Positions 1 to 6,765 of a DNA stretch of 9,990 nt are shown here, in pieces. The position numbers were made by a program, and so were the translations under genes. A model generated the notes under the pieces. It did no database searches and had not been told where the DNA came from. It saw nothing but the letters and a program-made list of their open reading frames with translations. The stretch comes from Actinomycetes bacterium (GTDB taxonomy: Bacteria; Actinomycetota; Actinomycetes; Actinomycetales; Microbacteriaceae), in the NCBI GenBank assembly GCA_023421635.1, contig JAEZSU010000107.1, positions 1 through 9,990 of the forward strand, given 5' to 3'. Positions within the stretch are counted from its first letter, which is position 1. Each line of letters starts with the position of its first letter.

Positions 1-132
1 GCCCCGCTGTCGGAAAGCGGCGTGTTCGGCGACCCGCGGCCCGCCACGGCGGAGAAGGGCGAACGGATCATCGAGCACGTCGTCGCGGAGAGCGAAGCGG
101 TCGTCCGGCGGGTGCTCGACGCGCTCGACTGA
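1..132 (+). CDS. C-terminal end of a creatininase-family amidohydrolase (partial)
   Basis: An open frame enters from the left edge and ends at TGA 130-132, giving 43 visible residues. The segment SGVFGDPRPATAEKGERIIE followed by a charged amphipathic helix resembles the C-terminus of creatininase-family metal-dependent amidohydrolases, where a G(V/I)xGDPxxAT(A)xKG motif precedes the last helix. This family includes creatinine amidohydrolase, MftE and FAPy-type deformylases. The metal ligands lie upstream of the window, so neither the substrate nor completeness can be judged. The gene converges on the minus-strand transporter operon, so it is not co-transcribed with it. The assignment rests on one short motif and is moderate. 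Confidence 0.6.
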   Translation, partial: APLSESGVFGDPRPATAEKGERIIEHVVAESEAVVRRVLDALD

Positions 133-135
133 GGG

Positions 136-219
136 GGAGGCACGTTTCGTCTCGCTCCGCTCGCTCAACGACCAGCAGGAGGCACGTTTCGTCTCGCTCC
201 GCTCGCTCAACGACCAGCA
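136..219. repeat. Perfect 42-bp tandem direct repeat, two copies
   Basis: Two head-to-tail identical units occupy 136-177 and 178-219. Each begins ggaggcacgtttcgtctcgc and ends caacgaccagca. They start 3 bp after the stop codon of the upstream gene and sit between convergent genes. The core is itself built of repeated CTCGCTCCGCTCGCTC-like words. Similar elements are, from memory, widespread between genes in Microbacteriaceae. The duplication looks like slippage or unequal recombination of one such unit. Confidence 0.9.
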
Positions 220-260
220 CCGGGCGTTGAGCGAGGGAGCGGAGCGACCGAGACGAAACG
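185..260. terminator. Probable bidirectional terminator hairpin between convergent genes
   Basis: The left arm at 185-211 (cgtttcgtctcgctccgc onward to caac) is complementary to the right arm at 226-260, which begins gttgagcgag and ends gacgaaacg. The right arm is 8 nt longer because of two 4-nt insertions that would bulge from the stem. The loop is about 14 nt (212-225). It lies between the plus-strand stop at 132 and the minus-strand stop at 266, where a shared terminator is expected. There is no clear T tract, so an intrinsic terminator role is inferred from position and folding. The first tandem copy could offer an alternative left arm. Confidence 0.6.
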
Positions 261-265
261 GCTCG

Positions 266-1882
266 TCAGACCCGCGCGCCGGGGATCGCGGCGATGAGCT
301 CGCGCGTGTACGGGTGCGACGCGTCGTCGAAGATGCGGCGGGCATCCGCCTGCTCGAGGATGCGGCCGTCCTTCATCACGGCGACCCGGTCGGAGATCTG
401 CCGGATGACCCCGAGGTCGTGCGAGATGAACAGGTACGTGAGCCCGAACTCGGCCTGCAGGTCGACGAGCAGCTGCAGCACCTGCTCCTGCACCGACACG
501 TCGAGCGCCGAGACCGGCTCGTCGAGCACGACGAACTCCGGCCGGAGGGCCAGGGCACGCGCGATCGCGACCCGCTGACGCTGCCCGCCGGAGAGCTCCG
601 CCGGGCGCCGGGTCCGCAGATCCGCCGCGAGGCGCACCTGCCCGAGCATCTCGCGCACCGTCGCCGCACGCTCGCGCGCGGAGCCGATGCCGAACGCGCG
701 GAGCGGCTCGGCGATGATGCGCTCCACCGTCATCCGCGGGTCGAGGGAGCCGAACGGGTTCTGGTACACCACCTGGATGCGGCGGCGCAGCTGCCGCAGG
801 GCCTCGCCGCCGGTGCCGGTGATGTCGACGCCGTCGAACACGATGCTGCCGGTGTCGGCCGGGATGATGCGGGCGACCATCCGCGCGGTCGTGCTCTTGC
901 CCGACCCGGATTCGCCGACGAGGGAGAACGTCGAGCCGCGGGGGATGGCGAAGTCCACGCCGTCGACCGCGGGGGCGGCTCCGGTCTTCGCCCGGCCGTA
1001 GGTCTTCGACAGCCCGGCGACCGTGAGGAGGGGTTCGGCGGCGGCAGGCAGGATCAGCTGATCCACGACCGCAGCGGAGGGCCGGAGCCGCGCGGCGTTC
1101 AGGCCGGGGGCGGCGGCGACGAGGCGCCGCGTGTACGGGTGCGCGGGCGCGGAGAGCACGTCCTGCGCGACCCCGGACTCGACGATCACGCCCTTCTCCA
1201 CCACGATGATGCGGTCGGCGCGGTCGGCTGCGACCGCGAGGTCGTGCGTGACCAGCAGCACGGCGGTGTTGTGCTCGGCCGCGAGGGACTGCATCCGGTC
1301 GAGCACGTGCCGCTGCACGGTCGCGTCCAGCGCGCTGGTGGGTTCGTCGGCGATGACGAGCGCGGGCTCGCATGCCCACGCGATGCCGATGAGCACGCGC
1401 TGGCGGAGGCCCCCGGAGAGCTCGTGCGGGTACTGCCCGGCGCGGCGCTCCGGTTCGGGCACCCCGACCTCGGCGAGGATCTCGACGGCACGCGCCGCAG
1501 CGGCCGCGCGCGGCATGGCGCGGTGGCGTCGCAGGGTCTCGGCGATCTGCTCGCCGACACGCATGAGCGGGTTGAGGCTGTGCGAGGGGTCCTGCGGCAC
1601 GAACCCGATGCGCCCGCCGCGGATGCGGCGCATCGCGGCCATCGGGGTGCGGAGCAGGTCGGTGCCGTCGAAGACGACCGCACCCTCGCGGATGCGGGCG
1701 ACATCGGGCAGCAACCGCACCAGCGCGTGGGCGATGGTGCTCTTGCCGGAGCCGGACTCGCCGACGACCGCGACGATCTCGCCGGGGGCGACCTCGAGGT
1801 CGACGCCGCGGACGGCAGGGTTGGCACGGCGGCCGGAGCCGTAGTCGACGCGCAGGCCGGTCACCCGCAGGAGCGCGGTCAT
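266..1882 (-). CDS. Oligopeptide/dipeptide-type ABC transporter, fused double ATP-binding protein
   Basis: This 538-residue protein carries two complete ABC ATPase domains, equivalent to DppD and DppF (or OppD and OppF) joined in one chain. Domain 1 has Walker A GESGSGKST at 41-49, a PQDP Q-loop at 96-99, signature LSGGLRQR at 155-162, Walker B ending at E180 and switch H213. Domain 2 has Walker A at 323-331, YQNP at 373-376, LSGGQRQR at 430-437, Walker B ending at E455 and H488. Each half ends with the HPYTR(R/E)L oligopeptide-transporter motif, at about 249 and 523. All catalytic motifs are intact, so both sites should hydrolyse ATP. It energises import through the two permeases encoded upstream. 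The ATG (1880-1882) overlaps the permease stop as ATGA and has GGAGGTGA upstream. It is the last gene of the operon. Confidence 0.97.
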   Translation of the reverse strand: MTALLRVTGLRVDYGSGRRANPAVRGVDLEVAPGEIVAVVGESGSGKSTIAHALVRLLPDVARIREGAVVFDGTDLLRTPMAAMRRIRGGRIGFVPQDPSHSLNPLMRVGEQIAETLRRHRAMPRAAAAARAVEILAEVGVPEPERRAGQYPHELSGGLRQRVLIGIAWACEPALVIADEPTSALDATVQRHVLDRMQSLAAEHNTAVLLVTHDLAVAADRADRIIVVEKGVIVESGVAQDVLSAPAHPYTRRLVAAAPGLNAARLRPSAAVVDQLILPAAAEPLLTVAGLSKTYGRAKTGAAPAVDGVDFAIPRGSTFSLVGESGSGKSTTARMVARIIPADTGSIVFDGVDITGTGGEALRQLRRRIQVVYQNPFGSLDPRMTVERIIAEPLRAFGIGSARERAATVREMLGQVRLAADLRTRRPAELSGGQRQRVAIARALALRPEFVVLDEPVSALDVSVQEQVLQLLVDLQAEFGLTYLFISHDLGVIRQISDRVAVMKDGRILEQADARRIFDDASHPYTRELIAAIPGARV

Positions 1883-2676
1883 CGGTCACCTCCGAGGAAT
1901 CGGGAGACACGGTTCACCGAGAGCACGACCGCGAGGATCACGGCGCCCGGCAGGATGCTGAGCCAGGGCGCGATCGCGACGAAGTCGCGGCCGGCGGAGA
2001 CCAGCGACCCCCACTCCGGCGCGGGCGGCTGGGCGCCGAACCCGAGGAAGCTGAGCGCGGAGACCGCGAGGATCGCGACGGCGAGTTCGAGCGCCGCCAT
2101 CGAGATGACCGGCCGCGCGGCGTTGGGGAGCACGTGGCCGAACAGGACGCCGGAGCCGCGCACGCCGATCGTGCGGGCGGCCTCGACGTACTCCTCGCTG
2201 CGCACCCGCAGGACGGCGGAGCGCATGACGCGGGCGAACGAGCCGGCGGTGCCGAGCCCGACACCGAGGGCGATCGAGAACGGGCCGAACCCGAGGGTGG
2301 CGACCACGATGAGCGCGAGGAGGATGCCGGGGATGGCGATGAGCACGTCGACGAAGCGCATCGCGACGAAGTCGACCGCGCCGCCGAGGTAGCCGGTCAC
2401 CAGGCCGATGATCGATCCGACCATGACGCCGCCGATGACGGCGAGTCCGGCCGCGGTGAGCGAGAGCTGCGCACCGTAGACCACGCGGGAGAACACGTCG
2501 CGGGCGAGGTGGTCGGTGCCGAACAGGTGCTCGGCGCTCGGCGGCAGGAGCCGGCCCGCACCGACCGAGTCGTACGGGTCGTAGGGGGCGAGCAGCTGCG
2601 GCGCGATCATCGCGAGCGCGGTGAGCGCGAGCAGGAGGACGGACAGCAGCAGTCCGGGCTTTCGGAGGATGCTCAT
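1879..2676 (-). CDS. DppC-like ABC transporter inner-membrane permease
   Basis: This 265-residue integral membrane protein belongs to the BPD_transp_1 fold of peptide/nickel/opine importers. An N-terminal membrane segment lies at about 7-29. It is followed by the DppC-type motif HLFGTDHLARDVFSR at 50-64; the usual GRD glycine is alanine here. Further membrane segments lie near 74-97, 111-130, 132-149, 193-212 and 238-256. The cytoplasmic EAA loop, which docks on the ATPase, is at about 162-186 (YVEAARTIGVRG then HVLPN). The LSFLGFGAQPPAPEWGSL motif at 208-225 is typical of DppC. It is slightly shorter than the usual ~290-300 residues, mainly at the N-terminus. It has 4-bp ATGA overlaps with both neighbours, suggesting coupled translation and fixed subunit ratios. 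Confidence 0.96.
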   Translation of the reverse strand: MSILRKPGLLLSVLLLALTALAMIAPQLLAPYDPYDSVGAGRLLPPSAEHLFGTDHLARDVFSRVVYGAQLSLTAAGLAVIGGVMVGSIIGLVTGYLGGAVDFVAMRFVDVLIAIPGILLALIVVATLGFGPFSIALGVGLGTAGSFARVMRSAVLRVRSEEYVEAARTIGVRGSGVLFGHVLPNAARPVISMAALELAVAILAVSALSFLGFGAQPPAPEWGSLVSAGRDFVAIAPWLSILPGAVILAVVLSVNRVSRFLGGDR

Positions 2677-3692
2677 GCGGACACCGCCTTCGTGCCGGCG
2701 AGGCGGGTTCGGGTGCGGGGGTCGATGACGCCGTAGAGGGCGTCGACGACGAGGGTGACGACCGCGTAGACCACCGAGACGACGACGACCACGCCCATCA
2801 CCACGTTGATGTCTCGGGCGAGGACGGCGTCGACGGTGAGCCGGCCGATGCCGTCGCGGCTGAACACGGTCTCGACCACGGCGGTGCCGCCGGCGAGGTA
2901 GCCGATCTGCAGGCCGATGATCGTGATGGAGGGCAGCAGGGCGTTGCGCAGCACGTGCCGCACCACGACGGTGCGCTGGGCGAGGCCCTTGGCGTTGGCG
3001 GTGAAGACGAAGGGGCTCGCGCCGGCGTCGAACACGGCGGCGGAGAACACCTGGAAGAAGATGGCGCCGGTGGGAAGCGCGAGGGTGATGCCCGGCAGCA
3101 CGACCGACATGAACCCGTTCGTGCCGGATGCGGGGAACCAGCCCAGACCGAACGAGAAGACGCTGATGAGCACGAGGCCGGAGAGGAACGCGGGGATCGC
3201 GATGCCGAGCGGCGGGATCTGGGTGACGATGTTCCGCATCCAGGCGGGACGGGCGATGTAGGCCCAGACCGTGAACAGGAGGGCACCGACGAAGCCCGCG
3301 ACGAGGGCGAACAGCGCCAGCGCGGCGGTGTGCGGGAAGGTGCGGCCGATCATGTCGACCACGGGCTGCCCGGTCGCGATGGAGACGCCCAGGTCACCGC
3401 GGAAGAGGTCGAGGAAGTGCACGACGTACTGCTGCCAGAGCGGTCCGTCGAGCCCGTACCGGGCCCGCAGCGCGTCGAGCGCCGCGGGATCGGTGGAGGT
3501 GGCGTCCCCGCCCTTGACCGACAGTGCGGCAAGGACGGGGTCGCCGGGCAGCGCGTGGATCAGCAGGAACGCGACGGTATACGTCGCCCACACCACGAAG
3601 ATGCACTGGGCGATCTTCGGAAGGAGGAATCGGACGATCGACGCCGCGGTCGATGTGTTCGCTGCCGGTGCCACGCGCTGCCCCGATGTCAC
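2673..3692 (-). CDS. DppB-like ABC transporter inner-membrane permease
   Basis: This 339-residue permease partners the DppC-like protein. It shows the DppB landmarks in order: a first membrane segment near 27-45, HALPGDPV at 46-53, YGLDGPLWQQYV at 79-90, GDLGVSI at 99-105, and an EAA-type coupling loop at 228-254 (FTANAKGLAQR then RHVLRNALLP). VETVFSRDGIGRL follows at 273-285, in place of the common ETVFxxPGxG, and GVIDPRTR lies near the end. The GTG start (3690-3692) overlaps the stop of the binding-protein gene as GTGA; no good internal start was seen. This leaves an N-terminal tail of about 25 hydrophilic residues before the first membrane helix, longer than in many homologues. The transported substrate cannot be read from the permease. 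Confidence 0.96.
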   Translation of the reverse strand: MTSGQRVAPAANTSTAASIVRFLLPKIAQCIFVVWATYTVAFLLIHALPGDPVLAALSVKGGDATSTDPAALDALRARYGLDGPLWQQYVVHFLDLFRGDLGVSIATGQPVVDMIGRTFPHTAALALFALVAGFVGALLFTVWAYIARPAWMRNIVTQIPPLGIAIPAFLSGLVLISVFSFGLGWFPASGTNGFMSVVLPGITLALPTGAIFFQVFSAAVFDAGASPFVFTANAKGLAQRTVVVRHVLRNALLPSITIIGLQIGYLAGGTAVVETVFSRDGIGRLTVDAVLARDINVVMGVVVVVSVVYAVVTLVVDALYGVIDPRTRTRLAGTKAVSA

Positions 3693-5296
3693 TTGGACGA
3701 GACGAGGGCGTCGTACAGGTGCAGACGCGCCGCCGAGTCGAACGTGATGCCCTCGACGCCGGCACGCGATGCGTGCAGCTGCAGGACCTCGAAGGTCGGG
3801 ATGACGTAGCCACGCTCGGCGACGATCAGCTGGATCTCCTCGACCAGCTCCTGACGCGCGGCGACGTCGGCGGTCTGGCTCTGCTCCTGCAGGAGCGCCT
3901 CCAGCTCGGGGTCGTCGACGATGCCCCAGCGCGACTTCGACGCCGGCGAGAGCAGGCCGCGCAGCGCGTCGGGGTCGGTGCGGGTCAGGCCGGCGCCGAG
4001 CGCCTCGAACTCGCCGGTCGCGGCGGCCCCGAAGAAGTCACCGGAGGAGACCATGTTGATCTGCATGTCGATGCCGGCCTCGGCCAGCTGGATCTGCGCG
4101 GCCTCGAGCACGTCCTGTGCGTAGAAGGCGGTGGTCGTGAAGGTCAGCTTCTGGCCGTCCTTCTCGTAGATGCCGTCGGCACCCAGGGTCCAGCCGTCGT
4201 TCTCGAGGAGCTTCTTCGCGCCCTTCGGGTCGAAGTCGAGGGTGCCCTCGAGGTCGACGTAGCCGGGGGTGGAGGAGCTCAGCACGCTGGTGGGCGCCTT
4301 GCCGCTGACGGAGCCGGCGATCACGTTGATCTGCTCGCGGTCGATGCTCTTCGAGATCGCCTGGCGGACGGCCTCGGAGCCGAGGACACCGGCGGTGGTG
4401 TTGATCACGAACGAGTTCGGCACGCCCGGGTTGGCCTTGGCGTACAGGTTGTACGCGTCGGTGCCGAAGCGGGTCTCGTCGATGTAGGGGAGGTCCTGGA
4501 TGACGTCGTACTCACCGGACTCGAGGCCGCCGGTGCGGACGCTCGCCTCGGCGATGATCGGGAAGCTCACCGACGACAGGAACGCGTCGCCTTCGTGGCC
4601 GCGCAGCTCGGACGCCCAGTCGTAGCCCTCACGTGCGGAGATCTCGACGCTGTCGTTGGCGACGTAGGAGTCGAGCACGAACGGGCCGGAGCCGATGATG
4701 GTCTGGCAGCGCTCCTCGGCGGAGGCCGCGACCGTGGCGGGGGCCAGGATGCCGAGGGACATGGTGCTCGCGCCCTGCAGGAACTGCACGTTCGGAGCGG
4801 AGAAGTTCACCGTGAACTCGGTGTCGCTGACGACGTCGGTGCCCTCGTAGCCGGCGATGTAGCCGTTGGCGAGGGATGCGGAGGCGCCGAGCGCGACGAT
4901 GGCGTCCAGGTTCGCGGCGACCACCTCGGAGGTGAGGGGGGTGCCGTCGCTGAAGGTGACGTCGTCACGCAGCGTGAAGCTGTAGGAGGTGAGGTCGTCG
5001 CTCACCTCGTACTCCTCGGCGAGCCACGGCACGATCTCACCGGTCTCGGGGTCCTGGTCCAGGAGCGAGTCGGTCAGCTGGCGGCCCACGATGAGGGCGG
5101 TGGTCAGCGACGTCTGCTGCGGGTCGACGCAGACGATGTCCTCCTTCAGCGCGAAGACGATGTCCTGCGCGAGGTCGGCATCGGGCGTCGCTGCGGCGTT
5201 CTCGCCGCCGGCGCAGCCGACGAGCGAGACGAGGGCCGCGGCGGCGGTGATCGGAACGGCGATGCGCCGCATCCGGGAACCACGTGTGCTGGTCAC
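3689..5296 (-). CDS. Family-5 extracellular solute-binding lipoprotein (DppA/OppA-like)
   Basis: The 535-residue precursor has a basic N-terminus, a hydrophobic stretch and lipobox LVGC with the lipidated cysteine at 28, so it is a membrane-anchored receptor outside the cell. The family-5 signature spans about 92-126 (LAEEYEVSDDLTSYSFTLRD then FSDGTPLTSEVV). Other family landmarks are IIGSGPFVL at 202-210 and a late helical region. The mature chain has only two other cysteines, C56 and C199, which could form a disulfide. The GTG at 5294-5296 is preferred because AAGGAG (5303-5308) precedes it by 6 nt. An in-frame TTG at 5329 would place this Shine-Dalgarno inside the gene. It lies 42 bp after the amidohydrolase and overlaps the DppB-like gene. 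Ligands in the family range over peptides, nickel, opines and sugars, and the one here is unknown. Confidence 0.95.
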   Translation of the reverse strand: MTSTRGSRMRRIAVPITAAAALVSLVGCAGGENAAATPDADLAQDIVFALKEDIVCVDPQQTSLTTALIVGRQLTDSLLDQDPETGEIVPWLAEEYEVSDDLTSYSFTLRDDVTFSDGTPLTSEVVAANLDAIVALGASASLANGYIAGYEGTDVVSDTEFTVNFSAPNVQFLQGASTMSLGILAPATVAASAEERCQTIIGSGPFVLDSYVANDSVEISAREGYDWASELRGHEGDAFLSSVSFPIIAEASVRTGGLESGEYDVIQDLPYIDETRFGTDAYNLYAKANPGVPNSFVINTTAGVLGSEAVRQAISKSIDREQINVIAGSVSGKAPTSVLSSSTPGYVDLEGTLDFDPKGAKKLLENDGWTLGADGIYEKDGQKLTFTTTAFYAQDVLEAAQIQLAEAGIDMQINMVSSGDFFGAAATGEFEALGAGLTRTDPDALRGLLSPASKSRWGIVDDPELEALLQEQSQTADVAARQELVEEIQLIVAERGYVIPTFEVLQLHASRAGVEGITFDSAARLHLYDALVSSK

Positions 5297-5302
5297 GGTG
5301 TA

Positions 5303-5308
5303 CTCCTT
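5303..5308 (-). promoter_or_regulatory. Ribosome binding site of the binding-protein gene
   Basis: AAGGAG on the minus strand sits 6 nt before the GTG at 5296. It decides the start against the upstream in-frame TTG at 5329 and the downstream ATG at residue 9. Confidence 0.85.
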
Positions 5309-5338
5309 GTTGGGGGTCGGGTGGTGCAAGGGGGAAAC

Positions 5339-6541
5339 TCAGGCGGGCAGGGCACCGGCGACGACCTGGCCGCGTGCGACGACGGCCACGATGTTCTCGG
5401 CCGTGAGCTGCGCGATGTCCTGCCACGGCGTGCCGCGCACGACGACGAAGTCGGCGCCGAGGCCCGGGACGAGCCGCCCGACCTTCGCGTCCATGCGGAT
5501 CGCGTCGGCGGCGTCGGAGGTGGCGGACTTGAGGGTGCGCTCGGAGGTCCACCCGAACGAGCGCTGCATCAGGTGCAGCTCGTCCAGCTGGTCGCCGAAG
5601 CGGACGAACACGCCGTTCGCGTCGGTGCCGAGCACGAACCGGACGCCCGCCGCGGCGGCGCCGACGAAGTTGGCGTCGCGTTCGATGACGACGTCGCGGC
5701 CCTTCTCGGCGGCCTCGTCGCTGACCGGGATGTCGCGGTCTGCGATGCGGTTGTTGATGAGCAGCGTCGGAGCGACCGGCATGTTGCGCTCGATGAGGGT
5801 CTCGAGGTGGCGCTCCTCGATGCCGGTCCCGTGTTCGATCGAGTCGACGCCGAGCGCGAGGGCGATGTCGATGCCCTCGGCGGAGTGCGCGTGCGCGGCG
5901 ACGAGCATGCCCAGGGCGTGCGCCTCGTCGATCGTCGCGGCGATCTCCTCGTTCGTCTGGTTGCGCCAGCCGACCTTGTCGCCGATGGAGAGGACGCCGC
6001 CGCTGGTGAAGATCTTGATGCCGTCGGCACCCTGGCGCGCCCACTGGCGGACGAGCTTGCGGCACTCGTCCGGCGAGTCGGCGACGGGACCGCGGTGCGG
6101 GTAGTGCGGCGGGGTGAAGAGGTCGCCGTGGCCGGCGGTCATGCCGACGGCGCCGCTGACGAGCAGGCGGGGACCCGGGATGAGGCCGGCGTCGAAGCCG
6201 CGCGCGGCGGAGAGCTGCGCCTCGCTCCCGGACAGGTCGCGGAGCGTCGTCACGCCCATCGCGGCGGCGCGGCGGGCGTGGGCGACGACGTGGAGCGTCC
6301 GTTCGGACACGGGGGTGACCAGGGGCCAGGTCATCCAGTCGCCGGCGCCGGGCACGGCCGCCGAGTCGAGGTGCACGTGCGTGTCGATGAGCCCGGGGAT
6401 GACGCTCAGCCCGGTGTGTGCGGGTTCGGCCGCGCTCACCTCGGTGATGCGGTCGCCGTCCCATGCGAGGGTGGCGTGGCCGCGGTCGGCGTCACCGTCC
6501 CACAGTGCAATACCGGTCAGCCGTTGCGGGTTGGCGGTCAC
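5339..6541 (-). CDS. COG1228-type metal-dependent amidohydrolase
   Basis: This 400-residue cytoplasmic enzyme belongs to the amidohydrolase superfamily branch that holds imidazolonepropionase and Xaa-Pro/Xaa-Arg dipeptidases. Visible metal-site elements are HVH at 55-57 (GLIDTHVHLDS), K176 in GADGIKIFTSGGV as the likely bridging carboxylated lysine, H217/H219 in VAAHAHSAEG, H237 in SIEHG, and D307 in GTDANG. The C-terminal GLGADFVVV closes the small beta domain typical of these hydrolases. The set looks complete, so it should be active on an amide, lactam or peptide-like bond; the substrate is not readable. The GTG at 6539-6541 has GAGGAG 6 nt upstream, and the following codons start the family-like beta strand. 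It heads the transporter operon, so it may act on the imported solute. An alternative role is cyclic-amide hydrolysis. Confidence 0.92.
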   Translation of the reverse strand: MTANPQRLTGIALWDGDADRGHATLAWDGDRITEVSAAEPAHTGLSVIPGLIDTHVHLDSAAVPGAGDWMTWPLVTPVSERTLHVVAHARRAAAMGVTTLRDLSGSEAQLSAARGFDAGLIPGPRLLVSGAVGMTAGHGDLFTPPHYPHRGPVADSPDECRKLVRQWARQGADGIKIFTSGGVLSIGDKVGWRNQTNEEIAATIDEAHALGMLVAAHAHSAEGIDIALALGVDSIEHGTGIEERHLETLIERNMPVAPTLLINNRIADRDIPVSDEAAEKGRDVVIERDANFVGAAAAGVRFVLGTDANGVFVRFGDQLDELHLMQRSFGWTSERTLKSATSDAADAIRMDAKVGRLVPGLGADFVVVRGTPWQDIAQLTAENIVAVVARGQVVAGALPA

Positions 6542-6547
6542 AGGGGG

Positions 6548-6553
6548 CTCCTC
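6548..6553 (-). promoter_or_regulatory. Ribosome binding site of the amidohydrolase
   Basis: GAGGAG on the minus strand lies 6 nt before the GTG at 6541. It fixes the start there rather than at in-frame starts further upstream, which would lie in AT-richer regulatory DNA. Confidence 0.85.
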
Positions 6554-6569
6554 GGGTCGGGGAAAAGAA

Positions 6570-6584
6570 AAGACGGGCCGTCTT
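6570..6584 (-). promoter_or_regulatory. Small hairpin plus T-rich run in the amidohydrolase leader
   Basis: The 15-bp dyad AAGACGG-G-CCGTCTT lies about 30 nt before the amidohydrolase start. Read on the minus strand it is followed by TTCTTTT, giving the look of a weak intrinsic terminator or attenuator. Allowing a normal loop, the RNA stem is only about 5 bp. It could also be a protein-binding dyad. Function is unproven. Confidence 0.35.
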
Positions 6585-6605
6585 CGACAGCGCCGTCTGC
6601 TCGTC

Positions 6606-6638
6606 ACGATACCGATCCGCAGAGGTAAAGATCGACAA
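6606..6638 (-). promoter_or_regulatory. Candidate promoter of the amidohydrolase-transporter operon
   Basis: On the minus strand a -10-like TATCGT (6606-6611) lies downstream of TTGTCG (6633-6638) or the overlapping TCGATC (6630-6635, 18-bp spacer). The -35 region would fall in operator-like site A. The -10 fits TAnnnT and the plus-strand promoter of the deaminase gene has a similar TAGCGT, but the -35 match is poor. Confidence 0.35.
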
Positions 6639-6643
6639 GTACG
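6628..6643. promoter_or_regulatory. Operator-like site A (degenerate copy)
   Basis: The sequence aagaTCGACAAGTACG keeps the right half and centre of the palindrome CTTGTCGACAAG. Its 12 bases at 6632-6643 are the exact reverse complement of cgtacttgtcga at site B. The left half is degenerate (8 of 12 palindrome positions match). It lies about 90 bp before the amidohydrolase start. Confidence 0.55.
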
Positions 6644-6701
6644 GTCATACGGCGCAACTTTTACGTGATCGAAATATGGAGACGGCCGATTCCCTGCGGA
6701 T

Positions 6702-6724
6702 GTTGTTGGATGCTGTTCAACAAC
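6702..6724. promoter_or_regulatory. Inverted repeat GTTGTTG/CAACAAC in the divergent intergenic region
   Basis: A perfect 7-bp inverted repeat (6702-6708 and 6718-6724) with a 9-nt spacer overlaps a second small palindrome CAACGTTG (6721-6728). It lies 10 bp upstream of operator-like site B. It could be an extra binding site for the same or another regulator, or chance. Confidence 0.3.
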
Positions 6725-6733
6725 GTTGACGTA

Positions 6734-6745
6734 CTTGTCGACAAG
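6734..6745. promoter_or_regulatory. Operator-like site B, perfect palindrome CTTGTCGACAAG
   Basis: This is a perfect 12-bp palindrome 20 bp before the ATG of the PPC-domain gene, just upstream of its Shine-Dalgarno GAGGAG (6755-6760). The identical 12-mer occurs again at 8658-8669, and a two-base variant that keeps the symmetry occurs at 8551-8562. Its location and recurrence make it the best candidate operator for the GntR-type protein encoded one gene downstream. Confidence 0.75.
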
Positions 6746-6765
6746 ATGCAGCACGAGGAGAGACC

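Noticed and set aside
136..219. CRISPR-like direct repeat
   Set aside because: There are only two units, directly adjacent without spacers, and no cas genes. It fits a duplicated intergenic terminator-type element.
227..2392. Long plus-strand open frame opposite the ATPase and permease genes
   Set aside because: Its translation is Arg/Asp/Gly/Glu-rich low-complexity sequence with no motif. It is the expected antisense shadow of GC-biased third positions; the minus-strand genes carry full family motifs.
5297..5329. TTG start for the binding protein, 11 codons upstream of the chosen GTG
   Set aside because: It would place a strong AAGGAG inside the coding sequence and put hydrophilic residues before a normal signal peptide.
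3524..6628. Very long (over 1000 codons) plus-strand open frame opposite the binding protein and amidohydrolase
   Set aside because: It is compositionally an antisense artefact spanning two clear genes, their intergenic gap and the regulatory region, with no recognisable domain.
6542..6754. Upstream extension of the amidohydrolase to an ATG at 6754
   Set aside because: The extra ~71 residues show no domain character, run through operators A and B, and would overlap the divergent PPC gene's ribosome binding site region. GAGGAG precedes the GTG at 6541.
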